The translations under genes and the position numbers were made by a program. Source: Leptodontidium sp. MPI-SDFR-AT-0119 (Eukaryota; Ascomycota; Leotiomycetes; Helotiales; Leptodontidiaceae). From it: a DNA stretch of 64,000 nucleotides. Below the pieces are notes generated by a model. That model was not told where the DNA came from. It searched no databases and saw nothing but the letters and a program-made list of their open reading frames with translations. Where the stretch lies: contig JAHLEZ010000004.1 in NCBI GenBank assembly GCA_020726505.1, positions 1,860,001 through 1,924,000 on the forward strand, read 5' to 3'. Below are positions 33,143 through 46,167 of the stretch, in pieces (position 1 is the first letter of the stretch; every line of letters begins with the position of its first letter).

Positions 33143-36137
33143 AGTGCAAGATCGCGATCCGCCAGAGCCGGATCAACTGGACATTGAGAATGAGAAAGAA
33201 AGAAACGGGACGTTCGACAGTTCGAGGGGGAGAAATATGGTGGTTGGGTTGTGGTTTGCTAGATTGACGTGGAGCGGGCCACGATGGAGTGTAATGCAGG
33301 TCGTCTCTGCCAAGATGGAACGTGGGGAGGGATGCTTGTGCTCTCGAACTCGCCTGAGCGTGGATCACACGAGAGTGACGATCCAGATAAAGCCGAGCAA
33401 GGACGGCGAATTTTGTTTGTATCTTTTGGTTGTTGTGGAAGTGGCAGATCGAACTATCAGTCAGCTGCGAAGTCGGTGTTCATGGAAAGCAGTCATCCGG
33501 GACAGGCGTGCTGCTGCTCTGTCTTGAGTTGGGGGTGGTGTGTTGACTCGAGCAGAGACGTCCGGATTGGGTGGTTGGTTGGTGGGTGTCTATCTGCACT
33601 TAGGACGCATTCAGTTGACCGCGCAGGCTTGTGAATACAGATATTGATAGAGGCAGAGGAATAAACGGTGAAGAAGTTATTCAAAGGTGAAAGAATGTTC
33701 TTGGTGTCAGTCAGTCAATAATGACGCTCTTTGGACGCCGATCTGATCGGACAGTCAGTCGGTCGGACACGCGGCGGAGCTATCCAAAACAAGGATGCGA
33801 TGTGCATAGAGGGGTGGAAGCTGGGGCTCTTGTCAACCTGAAGCTTGCTCGTCATACAAATTTTGTCCTGCTGGCAAAGTTGGACATTCCGATCAGCATT
33901 TGATGGAATTGTGCTGTTGTCTCTCTGTGCGTTGTTTCAGAAGCAAACTTCACAACCAAGTTATTAACGTTGTCTCACGATTCGTACCACTTCTTTAGCC
34001 ATTGACAGTCAGGGACTTACTTGACTTTGTTAGAACAAGCTTTACCCAGTGCAGTCCAACCCAATCCTGTTTTGAAGGAGCAACGATCCAGCGTGCCTGA
34101 CTTCCACACCTACCAAGGGACTCTTAGCACCAGTAAGAAATAGCCTGAATCTCCAAGACATGTCATGCACATGCGGATCAATTATCATCTCTGTTAGTCT
34201 TGGCTTGTGTGCGATGATATGGTTGGCTCAAGTCACGGCGAGCGTTCCTTGCTTCTCTAGCTTGACTACTTACCTAACAGGGCTTTAGACTCTGCATTTG
34301 TACCTGACCACTCATGCAAAAAGGGAAACCTTTCAACTAATCTCGGAGACCCTTTGGTGCCCAAAGTTGCCTTTTGAAACGTTCATACTAGCGATCTGGC
34401 TGCCGTCCCGCCAAGCTGGGTGTATGCGATGTCAAGATCTTGTTGGCTTGGTATCTTATCTCATTTGCAATTATCCGGTACAGTACCTAGAACTGGCCAT
34501 GAGGCTGAAGCAGATGGATTGATTTTATTGCACTTGTATCAACAGATGTCAAGCCCGACAAGTACATGAGCAACTCTAACTAAAGTACGTGAGTGTCTAC
34601 TGTAAGTACGGGTAGGAATGCATATAGCTCTGGGTCTACTTCCAGTTCTAGCCTTCAACATAAATACTACTAAAGATTAGCCTACGTTCTCTTCATGAGG
34701 TTTGGGAATATACAGGCAAAATATTCTCCAACCCCGTTACACCGCTACGTACTTGCTCACCGTTAGTATGGATGACAGTTTCAACTAATGTTTGGTGCCC
34801 GAAGTTTTTGGAAAGGATATCCCGCCTTCAAAATGTGGCTCCAAACTTCCTTTTTATGCCACCCGCGGATGACAGGTCGTCACCGATCTGTGCTATGCTT
34901 GAAGACTATGCGAGTCAGTTTCCATAAATGTCACTTGCTGCTCCGAATTCACGAATTGGGCTCTCTGTTCTGAATCGGGTCTGGGCAACAAGTTGCTCTG
35001 AATATCCGCATCTATTGTGAACATTAACCCATGCGACAAAGTTCCACCTGCGAGAAGTGTTTGACAACAGCACAGATTATCTCTACTTACTGTATTCGGA
35101 CAATACTCCTTCTCGTAAATCAAAATGAATGGAACCTAAGTATTTCAACTCGTATTTCAACCCCGAGATATCTTACCCCTCCTCAACATCAGCCCCCACA
35201 TCTCACCAGCCACTGGACCAGCCACGCACGAGGGGTACAAGCACAATCATCTCCTCTGATTTGTCCAACACCCGATAAGAGATAAAGAAGGAAGAGATTC
35301 TTGACTTGAACCCCTGTACGGTCTAGGTCTGGATCGCCAGGATCTGACTTGACTTGACTTGGCTTGACTTACGCTAGTCAATTCGGATGGCATCCACCAA
35401 ATTCTGTATCACCTCGAGTCGAGGGACGCAAACCGGAAAGAAAGTGATACAGAGGTCCTCCGAAAGAGAAGACCAGGCCAGCTTACAATCTTTGTTGATA
35501 GGCGAGCTGAAGCGAGAAGGAAAGGGGTTAACTTCGTTAAGTGCTTTAAAGACCTTGGGAAATCCCGATGGTCGTGACGTCTTCGATGTTCATCGCTGTC
35601 AAATAAAAATAAAAACTTAAGTAACACCATCCATCCACCACACTTCCCCAAGACAAGACAGGCTCAATTTATCATGCCTGGCCTGGCCGTTAAAACGAGA
35701 AGCGCCAGAGGGGATTAGAAGGATCATGGAAGCCACTTAATTCCTAGTTCCGCTCGTATATTTCGCGAGCCCCTCCCTGCCCCATTCCATTCCCTCTTCA
35801 ACCCCACTTCACATTGTCTTGATTCAGATCCCATCGATCCATTTTTCATATTTATCTCCATCTTCGACATCCTGAACACGTCTGCGCAACCTCTCGAGTC
35901 ACAGCTACCATTCTCCACATCTTCATCATGTTATAGTTACAGAACATCCCGCATTCTGACCAATTCTCTGTCTATATTCCCCCTCGAGTAAACGAACACT
36001 ACCTCCTCAGTGAATACACCGCGAATCCAACCTTCGCAAGTATATATACATAAACACATCCCACTCAATCCTCACCCTCGAGTCCTCCCTCAATACAACA
36101 CTCCATACATATATACACACTCTCCCCACCGTTCAAA
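33143..36137. other. 3-kb divergent intergenic region
   Basis: Between the divergent SIP5-like (-) and aldo-keto reductase (+) genes. No gene is recognised on either strand. The last 300 bp before 36138 are C-rich/pyrimidine-rich, as expected for a fungal promoter and leader. Short GACTT repeats occur near 35345-35375. Confidence 0.45.
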
Positions 36138-37307
36138 ATGCCACCCACCCAACCACCCCTCTCAACCATCCTCCCCCCTCTAATCTGCGGCACCGCAACA
36201 TTCAACAACCTCTACAACGCCGACGCCGCCCTGGTCCCCACGAACGCAATCGTCGAGCGCGCACTCGACCTCGGCGTCCGCGCCTTCGACACCTCGCCGT
36301 ACTACGGGCCATCCGAAGAACTCCTAGGAAAGGCCCTCTCCACGCCCTCCGTCCTCAAGAAACACCCTCGCACCAGCTACCGCATCGTCACGAAAGTCGG
36401 CCGAATCGCCGCCTCCGAGTTCGACTACAGCGCTGAATGGGTACGGTATTCGATCCAGCGGTCCTTACAGCGCTTACACACATCCTACCTCGACGTAGTC
36501 TACTGCCACGATATCGAGTTCGTCACTACCGCCGAAGTCCTCGTCGCTATCAAGGAACTGCGCCGGATCCGCGATGAGGAGGGCACGATTAAATATATTG
36601 GGATATCAGGATACCCCGTCCCATTACTCTGCGAACTCGCGGAATTGGTGGTTAAGGAGACAGGAGAGCCGCTGGATGCGGTGATGAGCTATGCCAATTT
36701 CTCGCTGCAGAATACGACATTGATGAGTTTGGGGTTGGAGAGGTTGAAGAGAGCGGGTGTGAGCTGCGTGCCGAATGCGAGTATCCTTGGTATGGGTCTC
36801 TTGCGCAGTGTGGGTGTTCCCGTGGGCGGGAAGGGCGATTTCCATCCTGCGCCGAGGGAGTTGAGGGAGAAGTGTATGGAGGCTGCGAAGTATGTGGAGG
36901 GGACTGGGGAGAGGTTGGAAGTTGTGAGCATTCGTTGGGGATTGGATACTTGGTCTCGCGAAGGCGCTGGACTCGGAGGCATAGGCGGGATCGGAGTCTC
37001 GGTCATGGGCGTGAGTAATCTCGAGGAGCTCGAAGAGACGATGAGAGTCTGGGACAGCGTTCTAGACGGCCTCCCTCTCGCAGGGAGAGCAGTCACGAAA
37101 GAGAAGAAAGACTGGAGTCTCGCGAGAGCGGAAGCCGTCGCTGAGAAAGCGAAAGCCGTCTGGGACATTCTGGGTTCGTGGAAGGATTATACATGGGCTT
37201 CTCCTGATGAGGGGTATGTCAATGTGAGGGCTGTAAAAGGCGTCGCGGATGCGATCGCTCCGCTGCCGTTGGTTAAAGATGGTTCTGCTAAAGTTAGTAG
37301 GTTGTGA
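36138..37307 (+). CDS. Aldo-keto reductase, D-arabinose / L-galactose dehydrogenase type
   Basis: A single exon of 389 codons with a C/A-rich leader before ATG. The AKR barrel is clear: the catalytic tetrad positions are in FDTSPYYGPSE (Asp and Tyr), TKVGR (Lys) and VVYCHD (His). VSVMGVSNLEELEE lies in the C-terminal cofactor region. Overall order and the PPLICGTATFN start resemble yeast Ara2 (NAD-dependent D-arabinose dehydrogenase) and plant L-galactose dehydrogenase. It is therefore likely to oxidise an aldose to its lactone for D-erythroascorbate synthesis, but substrate cannot be read from sequence. Confidence 0.85.
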   Translation: MPPTQPPLSTILPPLICGTATFNNLYNADAALVPTNAIVERALDLGVRAFDTSPYYGPSEELLGKALSTPSVLKKHPRTSYRIVTKVGRIAASEFDYSAEWVRYSIQRSLQRLHTSYLDVVYCHDIEFVTTAEVLVAIKELRRIRDEEGTIKYIGISGYPVPLLCELAELVVKETGEPLDAVMSYANFSLQNTTLMSLGLERLKRAGVSCVPNASILGMGLLRSVGVPVGGKGDFHPAPRELREKCMEAAKYVEGTGERLEVVSIRWGLDTWSREGAGLGGIGGIGVSVMGVSNLEELEETMRVWDSVLDGLPLAGRAVTKEKKDWSLARAEAVAEKAKAVWDILGSWKDYTWASPDEGYVNVRAVKGVADAIAPLPLVKDGSAKVSRL

Positions 37308-38052
37308 GGTGTGCATAGCGTGGGTTTGGGTGGTTGGTTGGCTGGGTTTGGATGGGTTTGCATAGATAGGCGTTGGGGAATGAGATGCATGTCAATGTTT
37401 GAAGCTTGAAGTTTATACTGATCTCCGAGTTCTTTGTGATGTAATATGTGATGTATGGTGTGAGACAGTATCTCGGTTATTTGTTGATGTTTTACGTACT
37501 TTGAGGATGACTGCATGATGGTTGAAGCCGCTTAGTACTTGTTGATTGTAGATCTGGGACATTGAGAGCATTGATGACTCTGAGCCCACAGTTCCACAGG
37601 AAGTTGAGCAGGGAAACACATTCATAAGTCAACTTCCACAAAAGAGAGGCATACTTCTCAGAATACTATCATCTTCATCAAGACTAATAAAGATAGGCAG
37701 AAACGCCTCAACAGATGTCTACCAACTGCTTGGCGCAGTAAGTGAATTTTATTCTTGTCTACACGATGCAGTACCCTTTTTTTTCTCGTTTTGTTTGGTT
37801 TGGGATATTGGAGATGAAGGGAATTAAAAACATCAAGCCCTAGTCTCCAACCCATGTGATGTGTTCATATGATGTGTCCACATGGCCGGGTGAGAATGAA
37901 TCCATCTTTCGAATCGTGACTTGAGATGAAACTTTTGTGTATGAAGAAGAGGAACTGAAATATCCAGACGCCATGCAAAAATGAAAAGAAGAAAGAAAAA
38001 ATCATCGAATCATCATAGCAAGTAGGTATGTCTTCTCGAAATGCCTAGCCGA
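37308..38052. other. Convergent spacer
   Basis: 745 bp between convergent 3' ends. No gene seen. Confidence 0.5.
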
Positions 38053-39314
<1,262 letters not shown>

Positions 39315-39866
39315 TTTGAATAGGAGAGAGTTTAAAAGTGGGAAATAAATAGGGGAAGTAGAGAAAATGCAATAGTCCGTTGTGTGTGTTGTACAGAGAG
39401 GACAATTGAAGTGAACAATTAATTGGAGGGGTCAAAAACATTTTGCGGGGCAAGATTTCGATTAGACCCGACAGGACACCCTTGCGCGCCAAGGGCACTA
39501 GACCCATTCTATTCACGTGACTCTGGGTGGATTTCCAGGCTGGATCGGCTGCCTGTTCCTGCGCGTCCAACCGCAGCCAACTCTGGTCGTCCTCGTCTCA
39601 AACAGCCAACCGTGCTTGCACGATTTTTGAAGCATTGATGAAACCCACCGCTCTCTTCACCCTCGGCTAGGAGTTTGCCAGCCGCTGAAGATATAATACC
39701 AGGGTCTTCCGAGTTCCGTCCTAGAAATACATTTCGCATATCAATACACAAAACCATCCCTCCCAGACGTAACGACCAGCCTTGCCGCTGAATCCTCAAC
39801 TTTACTTCAGACGAACAGGATACGACATCGTTCAGTTCTACGCCCTCCATTCCTCCAGAGAACATC
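39315..39866. other. Divergent promoter, DAHP synthase / disordered protein
   Basis: 552 bp between the divergent starts of DAHP synthase (-) and the gene at 39867 (+). No other feature seen. Confidence 0.5.
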
Positions 39867-40808
39867 ATGTTTACCCAACCGTGGGCGTCCCGGAAACGCG
39901 ACAGAGAAGACGATGACGAGACTGTGACTTTAGGAGGCTTCAGCGAACACAGATCAGTGAGGCTCCCTCAAGACGCGACGTTGTGTCATGCCCAGAATGC
40001 TAACAACTGCCAGAAACGGCGTATAGCTGCCCTGCCACACCGTCAATCGCCTAAGATTGTTCGACATCCCTCGCCGACCTTTGCTTGGGGAAATAATTAC
40101 ACCTCACAGCCTGCCCCTCCAACTATAACTCCGGTAGACTCGGATTCAGAGGACGCTGTTGCTGCGTCTGCAGAGCCAAGATCGTTCTTCTCCCCATACT
40201 CTTCCTCCCCGACTACGGCTGGTTTGACGCAGAGTGGTTCTCCTTCTCCCTTCTTGGACAGCTTCGAGGCTCAACAGAGCACCCAATCTACCCAAATGTC
40301 CGATGCACCATCCTATACCGACGACTTCGAAATGACAGACTCGATCCATCTTTCTCCAGGCCCCTTCCAGAGCGATCCATCGCCAAGCATTTTAGGCCGA
40401 ATCCCGACCCCGATACATAGCTCCTTTGCTCCCTTCGTACGGGCTGAGAAGGCTGCTGTCCATCGTGAGGGTGACTTCGCAGACGATGAGGCTTTGGTTG
40501 ATAGGTTCCGTCGAGGCCGAAGATTACCAAGCCCCATCAGTGAAGGCGAGACAAGCCCAAGTGTTATTGTTGCTGGATTTGGAGACATGCAGATGGAAGT
40601 TGAGTCCTCATCTCAAACCGAGCCGGACAAAGAAACACCAACAAAGAAGGGACACACTCGGTCGAAGCACAGCCTCAGAAACTGGACCGGATATGGCTCG
40701 GAGCTCACTGGCGGAATGAAGAGGAGCTTCAGCATGGGATATCGTGCCGATTGTGAGAAGTGCCGGATGAAGGTTCCTGGTCATTTCAATCACATTGTTA
40801 CTTACTAA
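39867..40808 (+). CDS. Disordered fungal protein with conserved C-terminal CxxC motif
   Basis: A single exon of 313 codons. It is mostly Ser/Pro/Asp-rich and probably disordered, with a basic KRDRE stretch near the N-terminus and RRLPSPISEGE around residue 220. The end is ordered and probably the conserved part: MGYRADCEKCRMKVPGHFNH. The two-Cys pair plus downstream His could bind zinc. I have seen similar short C-terminal motifs in uncharacterised Pezizomycotina proteins; no function is known to me. Confidence 0.7.
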   Translation: MFTQPWASRKRDREDDDETVTLGGFSEHRSVRLPQDATLCHAQNANNCQKRRIAALPHRQSPKIVRHPSPTFAWGNNYTSQPAPPTITPVDSDSEDAVAASAEPRSFFSPYSSSPTTAGLTQSGSPSPFLDSFEAQQSTQSTQMSDAPSYTDDFEMTDSIHLSPGPFQSDPSPSILGRIPTPIHSSFAPFVRAEKAAVHREGDFADDEALVDRFRRGRRLPSPISEGETSPSVIVAGFGDMQMEVESSSQTEPDKETPTKKGHTRSKHSLRNWTGYGSELTGGMKRSFSMGYRADCEKCRMKVPGHFNHIVTY

Positions 40809-41450
40809 GGGAGAGCGGAGCTGTATAAACTGTCTTTGCCGATGGGTATGGGCACATTAGCATGGCGTTTGTGGCATGGCAATGCGGTAATGATGGCGTT
40901 AGCTTTTGATTTTGAGCAATGCAGCTAGCGTTTATTGATAATGACACGATATGTACCAAATGGAGGGATACTTGCACTGTATTTGTTATGTCTACTACTT
41001 GGCTCTGATTATGGACTCTGTGCTTTACGCAAAACTCCAAATATAAGGAGCCTATCATCAGTGAGGAGTGGATGTGTATCACAGCAAGTCAGTTGTGAAA
41101 ATGTTGGTTGCCATTGAAATAAGTGCTTCATTCAATTACTGCTTTTCAACGCACCAATCAGAAAACAAATTTGCAAATTTACGACTTTCTCCGTACTAAA
41201 GAGATGGAGAATTTCAGCCCTCGAGTCATCTCTGCATACCAAGAACAATCAAGACAAAAGCATTTTCCCTTTCGTCCCTATGTAGATATGCTGCTATACA
41301 ATACTCGAGTAGCCGAGACACAACACACATCTCAAGAGATCACCAGAGATCTCCATCCACCCACAGAACAAAGTATTTAATACTGCACAAAAGCGCAGGC
41401 CTATCCTAGACCCAGCATCTCCAATCCCCCCACCAGATTTCCTGTTCCTG
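40809..41450. other. Convergent spacer
   Basis: No coding signal is recognised between 40809 and 41450. Confidence 0.5.
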
Positions 41451-41713
41451 TCAATTCCCCAAGACAAAGCAGCTTTTTCCTGCATCACCAGCTTCCATCC
41501 CGTATACAAGCGGCACCCCTAATCCAATAACAACACACCGCCTAAAGACTTACCCGACATCAACACTTCACAAAAGGTTTTGTTGCACATCTCACTTCCG
41601 CCCTCTTTGTGCGTTAGCGTCACGAAAGGGCGATAGAGGGCGGAAAGGGCTGAATCTGATGATGAGGTCTCGTCGATCTTCCGCGGCACGGAGGGCGAGT
41701 GGGAGGGAGGCAT
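41451..41713 (-). CDS. Small two-exon protein (75 aa), unknown
   Basis: Exons 41713-41554 and 41518-41451 join in phase 1 across a 35-nt GTAAGT...TAG intron, which is short for this genome. The protein starts MPPSHSPSVPRKIDE and has CNKTFCEVLMSG spanning the junction, ending GKSCFVLGN. Codon use in exon 1 looks coding, and both exons are closed by clean signals. I do not recognise the family. Its start codon lies about 270 bp from the end of the transposon at 41993, so the insertion is in its upstream region. Confidence 0.4.
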
Positions 41714-41984
41714 GATGAGGGCGGAGAGCGTGATAGGACGATCAGGAGGGCGGACGCCTCATCTTTGACGCCCTGTTCATGCTACCACTCACTGTAGCAG
41801 TCTGCAAAAGAGGTGTGTGTCCTTTCCACCCCATGGAATTCTGTTGCAAATCGCACCTTTGCGCGACCGGGAAACCAGAGTTGATTTCGGGCGAGGAACT
41901 GGTGCTCGGGTGAGTTGGCCGTGGCCGTGTGTGTACAGTACAACCTCGTGAGAAGACGGAAAGGTTATTATATGGGCGGAGAAA

Positions 41985-41992
41985 TAAATGTA
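41985..41992. repeat. Target-site duplication, left copy (TAAATGTA)
   Basis: The 8 bp TAAATGTA directly precede the left inverted repeat and recur directly after the right one at 44491-44498. Confidence 0.85.
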
Positions 41993-42041
41993 GGGTACAG
42001 CTAAATCGCCATACGTGAATAGCTAAACCGCCATACGCTAA
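41993..42041 (+). repeat. Left terminal inverted repeat (49 bp)
   Basis: It starts GGGTACAGCTAAATCGCCAT. It holds two 16-bp near-copies of GCTAAAYCGCCATACG separated by 6 bp, which could be the transposase binding sites. Confidence 0.93.
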
Positions 42042-42120
42042 GGAAGCGAGCCGAAAATGAAGGGTACATTTATCACCACCAAAACTTGTATGAATAACTA
42101 TGTATAGTGCATAACTAGAA

Positions 42121-44262
42121 TTATGCCAGCCCATCGAAATCATCATCAGCTTCAAAGTCCGCATCCTGGGTATATACCTCAACCCCACCAATTACCTCCC
42201 GCTGCATCGTAGCCGCAGCAATTGTAGTAGCATCTTCAATACTATCTGTCTGGTACACTGATGAAATGCCCTGCATATATGCCCTCTCTCGGCGAGTACC
42301 AGGCTCATACAAATCCCGATGCCCAAGCTCAAGTCTTTTCATCGCGAGAGCAGTCGTAGACAGGCTATTTTGTACTGTAGAACTCTGACCAAGTGATGCA
42401 GGGGCAGAACTAGAGGGGAGTTCAAAGAATGAAGGATCTCGACGAGTACTAGAAGGTGCCACGCGCGAGCCTCCACCCAAAGCACCCTTAGGCCTTCCTT
42501 TCCCTTTAACTTTCATTGGATTCAAGATTAGAAGAGGCTGAGGAGTGACTAGCGGCCCAGGAGAAGCATTTGATTGAGGCCTGTTATAGTACCAATAGGG
42601 ATGAATATCGCTTAAGAGAATCACGCCGCCTTCTTGCTTTCTCTTGTAAATTGTGTGAAGGCAAGGTAGACCAAAGGCCTGTTGTGTAGTACATGTACAG
42701 CTGTCGGGAGGGGGGCCTTCGTAGGGAAGCTTGCTGTTCTCTTGTATAATCCTTAGGAGAGCCCGGCCATGGACAAACTGAAGGATAGCAGCGAAAAGAG
42801 GGATATTTGTACTGTGTCTCGGTCGTAATTGCTGCTGTGCAACAGCTGTACGAATGCCGGTATGCTGGGCGGTCCAAAAGAGTTGCATTTTGAGGAACAC
42901 ACCCCTAAGGTCTGCATGCCCACGCTGTAAATATAGCTTTAGGGTAGCATGGCAACCCTCAATAGGACTCGTAACAGTGACCCCGAAATGATTTGATTGG
43001 TCGACCCAAAAGGCTACAAGCTTCTCCTTCCATAAGAGCCAAGTGCCTTCACAGTAACTCATCGCCTGTAACGGGAACCGGACTCTCATCTCTTCAAGCA
43101 ATTCATCGTACGCCTGCTCTGTTGTACTAGCTAGAAGTGTATTCCAGCAGCTGAGAAATGCTTGGAACTTCGGATGACGTGCCCACTTCCCGTCCTCTCC
43201 TTTAATAGGACCTGGAAAGTACTTCTTGGTCTTTGCTAGTACATTCATATTAACATGCCACCGGCAGAGGATATGTCGAGAATTCGGGAATTGTGTATCT
43301 AAACACTTCATTAGAGCAAGCTCTCTATCTGTTACAATAGAAACTGGCTCTGCAATAGTGTTCTCAAGCATCAAAGACCGAAGCTGGATAATAGCCCACG
43401 TGTAGTCCCTTTGAGTCTCCCCTGAGAGAAATGCCAACCCAAGCTGGACCACCATATTATTCCCTGTTATTCCACATATATTCAGTAACGGCATGTTGAA
43501 TCGGTTGGTTTTGTATGTACAATCAAGGAGTAATACATCGGAATGCTGCTTCCAAAGCTCGAGTGAGGTGGGATGGATGAAAAAGAGTCGTTGTAAGGGG
43601 CCGCTTTGAGGATAGTATTGAGGGTGGAAATCGTTAGCTTGTAGTTCCTATACAATTTGTTAGTCAAATAGCAGATAATTATTATCAGGGTAAAATACCT
43701 CCATGAGCCATTGAATAGGAGTCTTCCCACCTAACTGCTTGGCACGCTCTTTTGCTACAAGATTCGAGATATCTTTGGAGACCAACGTGACACTTGAGTC
43801 TTCCTCTCGTAGCGTTGACAGAATCTGAGCGTTTGAGAGACCAGCCTTAGCTAGGGTATCAACTGAAGCACGAATCTCTGCGGAGGTAGAAGCAATTCTA
43901 TGTGCTGGATGGGCTGTAGAGTCTGCAGAAGCCGCATGGTTGTGTGTAGCCTCGAGGACCTTCACTTGCCACTCTCCTGAAACTCTGTCCTTTGCGAGAG
44001 TGAGCCTCATTAGACAGCCACACTTCTTTGAACCTGTATTTTGGCGTCTTTTAGAAGAGTGTACATCCTTTTGCTTCCCCCTTGAATCGTATTTACCTGC
44101 GCGATCGCAGACAAATAATGCACGGAATGGCTTGGTGTCTTGTTGTTTGAGAGCATAGCCGTTAGCTTTCGCATGCGCCTGGCATGCAGCAAATCCAGTA
44201 GCAATATCGCTGTAAATTGCTGCGGGAGGTGCGGGGCCACAAGGTCGAGAAATGGAAGCCAT
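42121..44262 (-). CDS. Mutator-like transposase (MULE domain, SWIM finger)
   Basis: Exons 44262-43699 and 43647-42121 join in phase 0 across a 51-nt intron, 696 codons plus stop. The N-terminal part has a FAR1/WRKY-GCM-type zinc-binding module (FVCDRAGKY, KKCGCLMRL, VLEATHNHA). The catalytic core shows the DDE acids: the first Asp in LLLDCTYKTNRF, the second in SIVTDRELALM and the Glu in VTSPIEGCHATLK, with CRWHVNMN between them. A SWIM-type CxC...CxH finger follows (CTCTTQQAFGLPCLHTIY). The C-terminal tail is acidic. All catalytic residues are present, so it may be active. Confidence 0.93.
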
Positions 44263-44441
44263 AATAGTGGTGGTATTCTGAAGTGTTTACCTAGGTAGTC
44301 TAAATAGCTTCAATTTTCAATTCCAGGGGCTGATTACATAATAATAAACTTTATGAAATACATAAGTGGCCCTTGCCACGTAGTACAAATTAGTATAGTA
44401 TAGCGAGGTTGATAAATGACACTCGCCAAGTCAATAAAATT

Positions 44442-44490
44442 TTAGCGTATGGCGGTTTAGCTATTCACGTATGGCGATTTAGCTGTACCC
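44442..44490 (-). repeat. Right terminal inverted repeat (49 bp)
   Basis: Exact reverse complement of 41993-42041. Confidence 0.93.
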
Positions 44491-44498
44491 TAAATGTA
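44491..44498. repeat. Target-site duplication, right copy (TAAATGTA)
   Basis: Identical to 41985-41992. Confidence 0.85.
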
Positions 44499-46167
44499 TG
44501 GTATCTGGTTGTAAACCAGTTGAGGAAGAGTGAGGGGAAGAAAAGTTTGATAGAGATGGAAAGTAAAAGCTCAAAGGGCATATTAAAAAGGGGGTGAAAT
44601 CAGTGAAGCTGGCTGATGCTGAGCGCTCAGGAACCATCTTCTCACCACATTAACACCAAATCACGAGGTGGTTCATCCCATCAAATCCCCTCAAGACTCT
44701 GTTGCACGTCGTCCAAAAGAGGGTTCATACTTCCTAGGCTGGCGGTTTGCGCATCTCTGGTTCCATATTCTGTTTTAGGACCGGGAAATAGACGGAACCT
44801 CTCCTTCCAGCCATTACCACATAACAATCTAGTCTGCATCCGGCCAACGCATACTTGCGACCCAGAGCTTCATGCGCCTAGGGACTTTTTCCACGAATCT
44901 TCATCCCGGTTGCTGGTGCCCAGATGATGCGGAGGCTTTTCCTGCGAGAGCCAGAGATCTCGAATTGAGGTTGCAGTTTTAGGAGCTTGGGGCCAAACTG
45001 GGGATGGCGTTGCTCGATAGAGCTGGCCATGTCCCATCGGATGGATCATTTGGGTTCGGAACAGAGTAGTTTTGTATGCGCCGAGACCATTCGTTTCTTG
45101 GACTTGGGATCTTGAGGAGAATCTCATGCATCTCGTTTCCGGCCGGGTGAGTCGATATTCATGCCCGATGCTTGCTCTTTGAAAAGATAGGGCCTTCGTG
45201 CAACTTCGGGAATCCACTGTCCTTGACCCAACACAGTCAGTCGACTTTATCCTCCGTAAGATTTACTGTACTGTGCATGCAGATATGCGAGCAGCTTTTC
45301 AGCCGGCCGATTCGTACATTACCGCACATATTTTGAGATGCACAATATTCGCTCATTATTGCAAACAAACGCCTTGTCCTGGTTCATCTCAATCAATGCT
45401 ATGCGCCATCAACTTTGTCTCTGTTCTCTGGCATATGGCACAGCATAGCCTTTTCGACCTTTTCATGCTATGCTCCCTGTATGGAAGTATCGATTAGGAA
45501 ATATGGACAGAGAAGCTCCGTTGCGATGTGCATCAAAAGTATCTTTCGTCTCAGTCTTATCAACTCGTCCGCTTTAAAGATCTCCACTATCCAACATTAT
45601 ACCTCCCAGTCTGCTCTTCTGTATGAAAACCTGTGCCGTATCTTGTCTAATACGTCTGGGTCTATGGAAATCGTCCTTCCGTGCGATGTGCATCAAAACT
45701 TTTGTTTATCGTGGCCTGGTAGAGTCCAAGCCAAATATTGACATTGGTCCGGCGAAGTCACAAGACAATAACATTCGGGGAGGGATAGCTACCGAGGAGC
45801 TTCAAAAGTCATGGGTGTTGACGGTCGACGGTAAGTGCTGATACTTTCTCTCTATGTACTCCTTCCGTGTTCAATCATCTGACTGTACCCCACGCTTCCC
45901 GTGTTTACTTTCGACACCAGTACCATTGGTCGATGTCATGAATCATCACTATACGAATCGGGGAGGAATCGATGCCTCCGTGCTACTTGCAACAGAAATT
46001 CTATTCTAGTCGATGAATATATTCATTACCCATCATCTGATTCAATGTTCCATCCGCCGTCTATGTTTCGCCGAGTTGATACCCGAAATATCGTCCCGTA
46101 GCTCGGGGGGATAATAGTGCATCCGTTCGACGTGCAACAGAATTGTTTCTGCTCTGCCTCATTGGTG
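44499..46167. other. Gene-free region with a small direct repeat
   Basis: No convincing gene. A 17-bp direct repeat, TGCGATGTGCATCAAAA, occurs at 45522-45538 and 45682-45698, with looser similarity around it, possibly an old local duplication. Confidence 0.4.

Larger units (their letters stand above)
41993..44490 (-). mobile_element. Complete Mutator-like (MULE/Hop-type) DNA transposon
   Basis: A 2498-bp element bounded by perfect 49-bp terminal inverted repeats (41993-42041 and 44442-44490) and flanked by a perfect 8-bp target duplication. It carries one intact transposase gene on the minus strand. Identical repeats, an intact target duplication and an undamaged reading frame point to a recent insertion with no visible repeat-induced point mutation. 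The family assignment follows the transposase; TSDs of 8-11 bp are known for Mutator-like elements, including fungal Hop elements. Confidence 0.93.

Noticed and set aside
33129..33634. Plus-strand open frames overlapping the SIP5-like 5' end
   Set aside because: Shadows of the upstream region of the minus-strand gene with no domain content.
42000..42200. Minus-strand open frame 41742-42191 spanning the transposon end
   Set aside because: It crosses the terminal repeat and is a chance frame.
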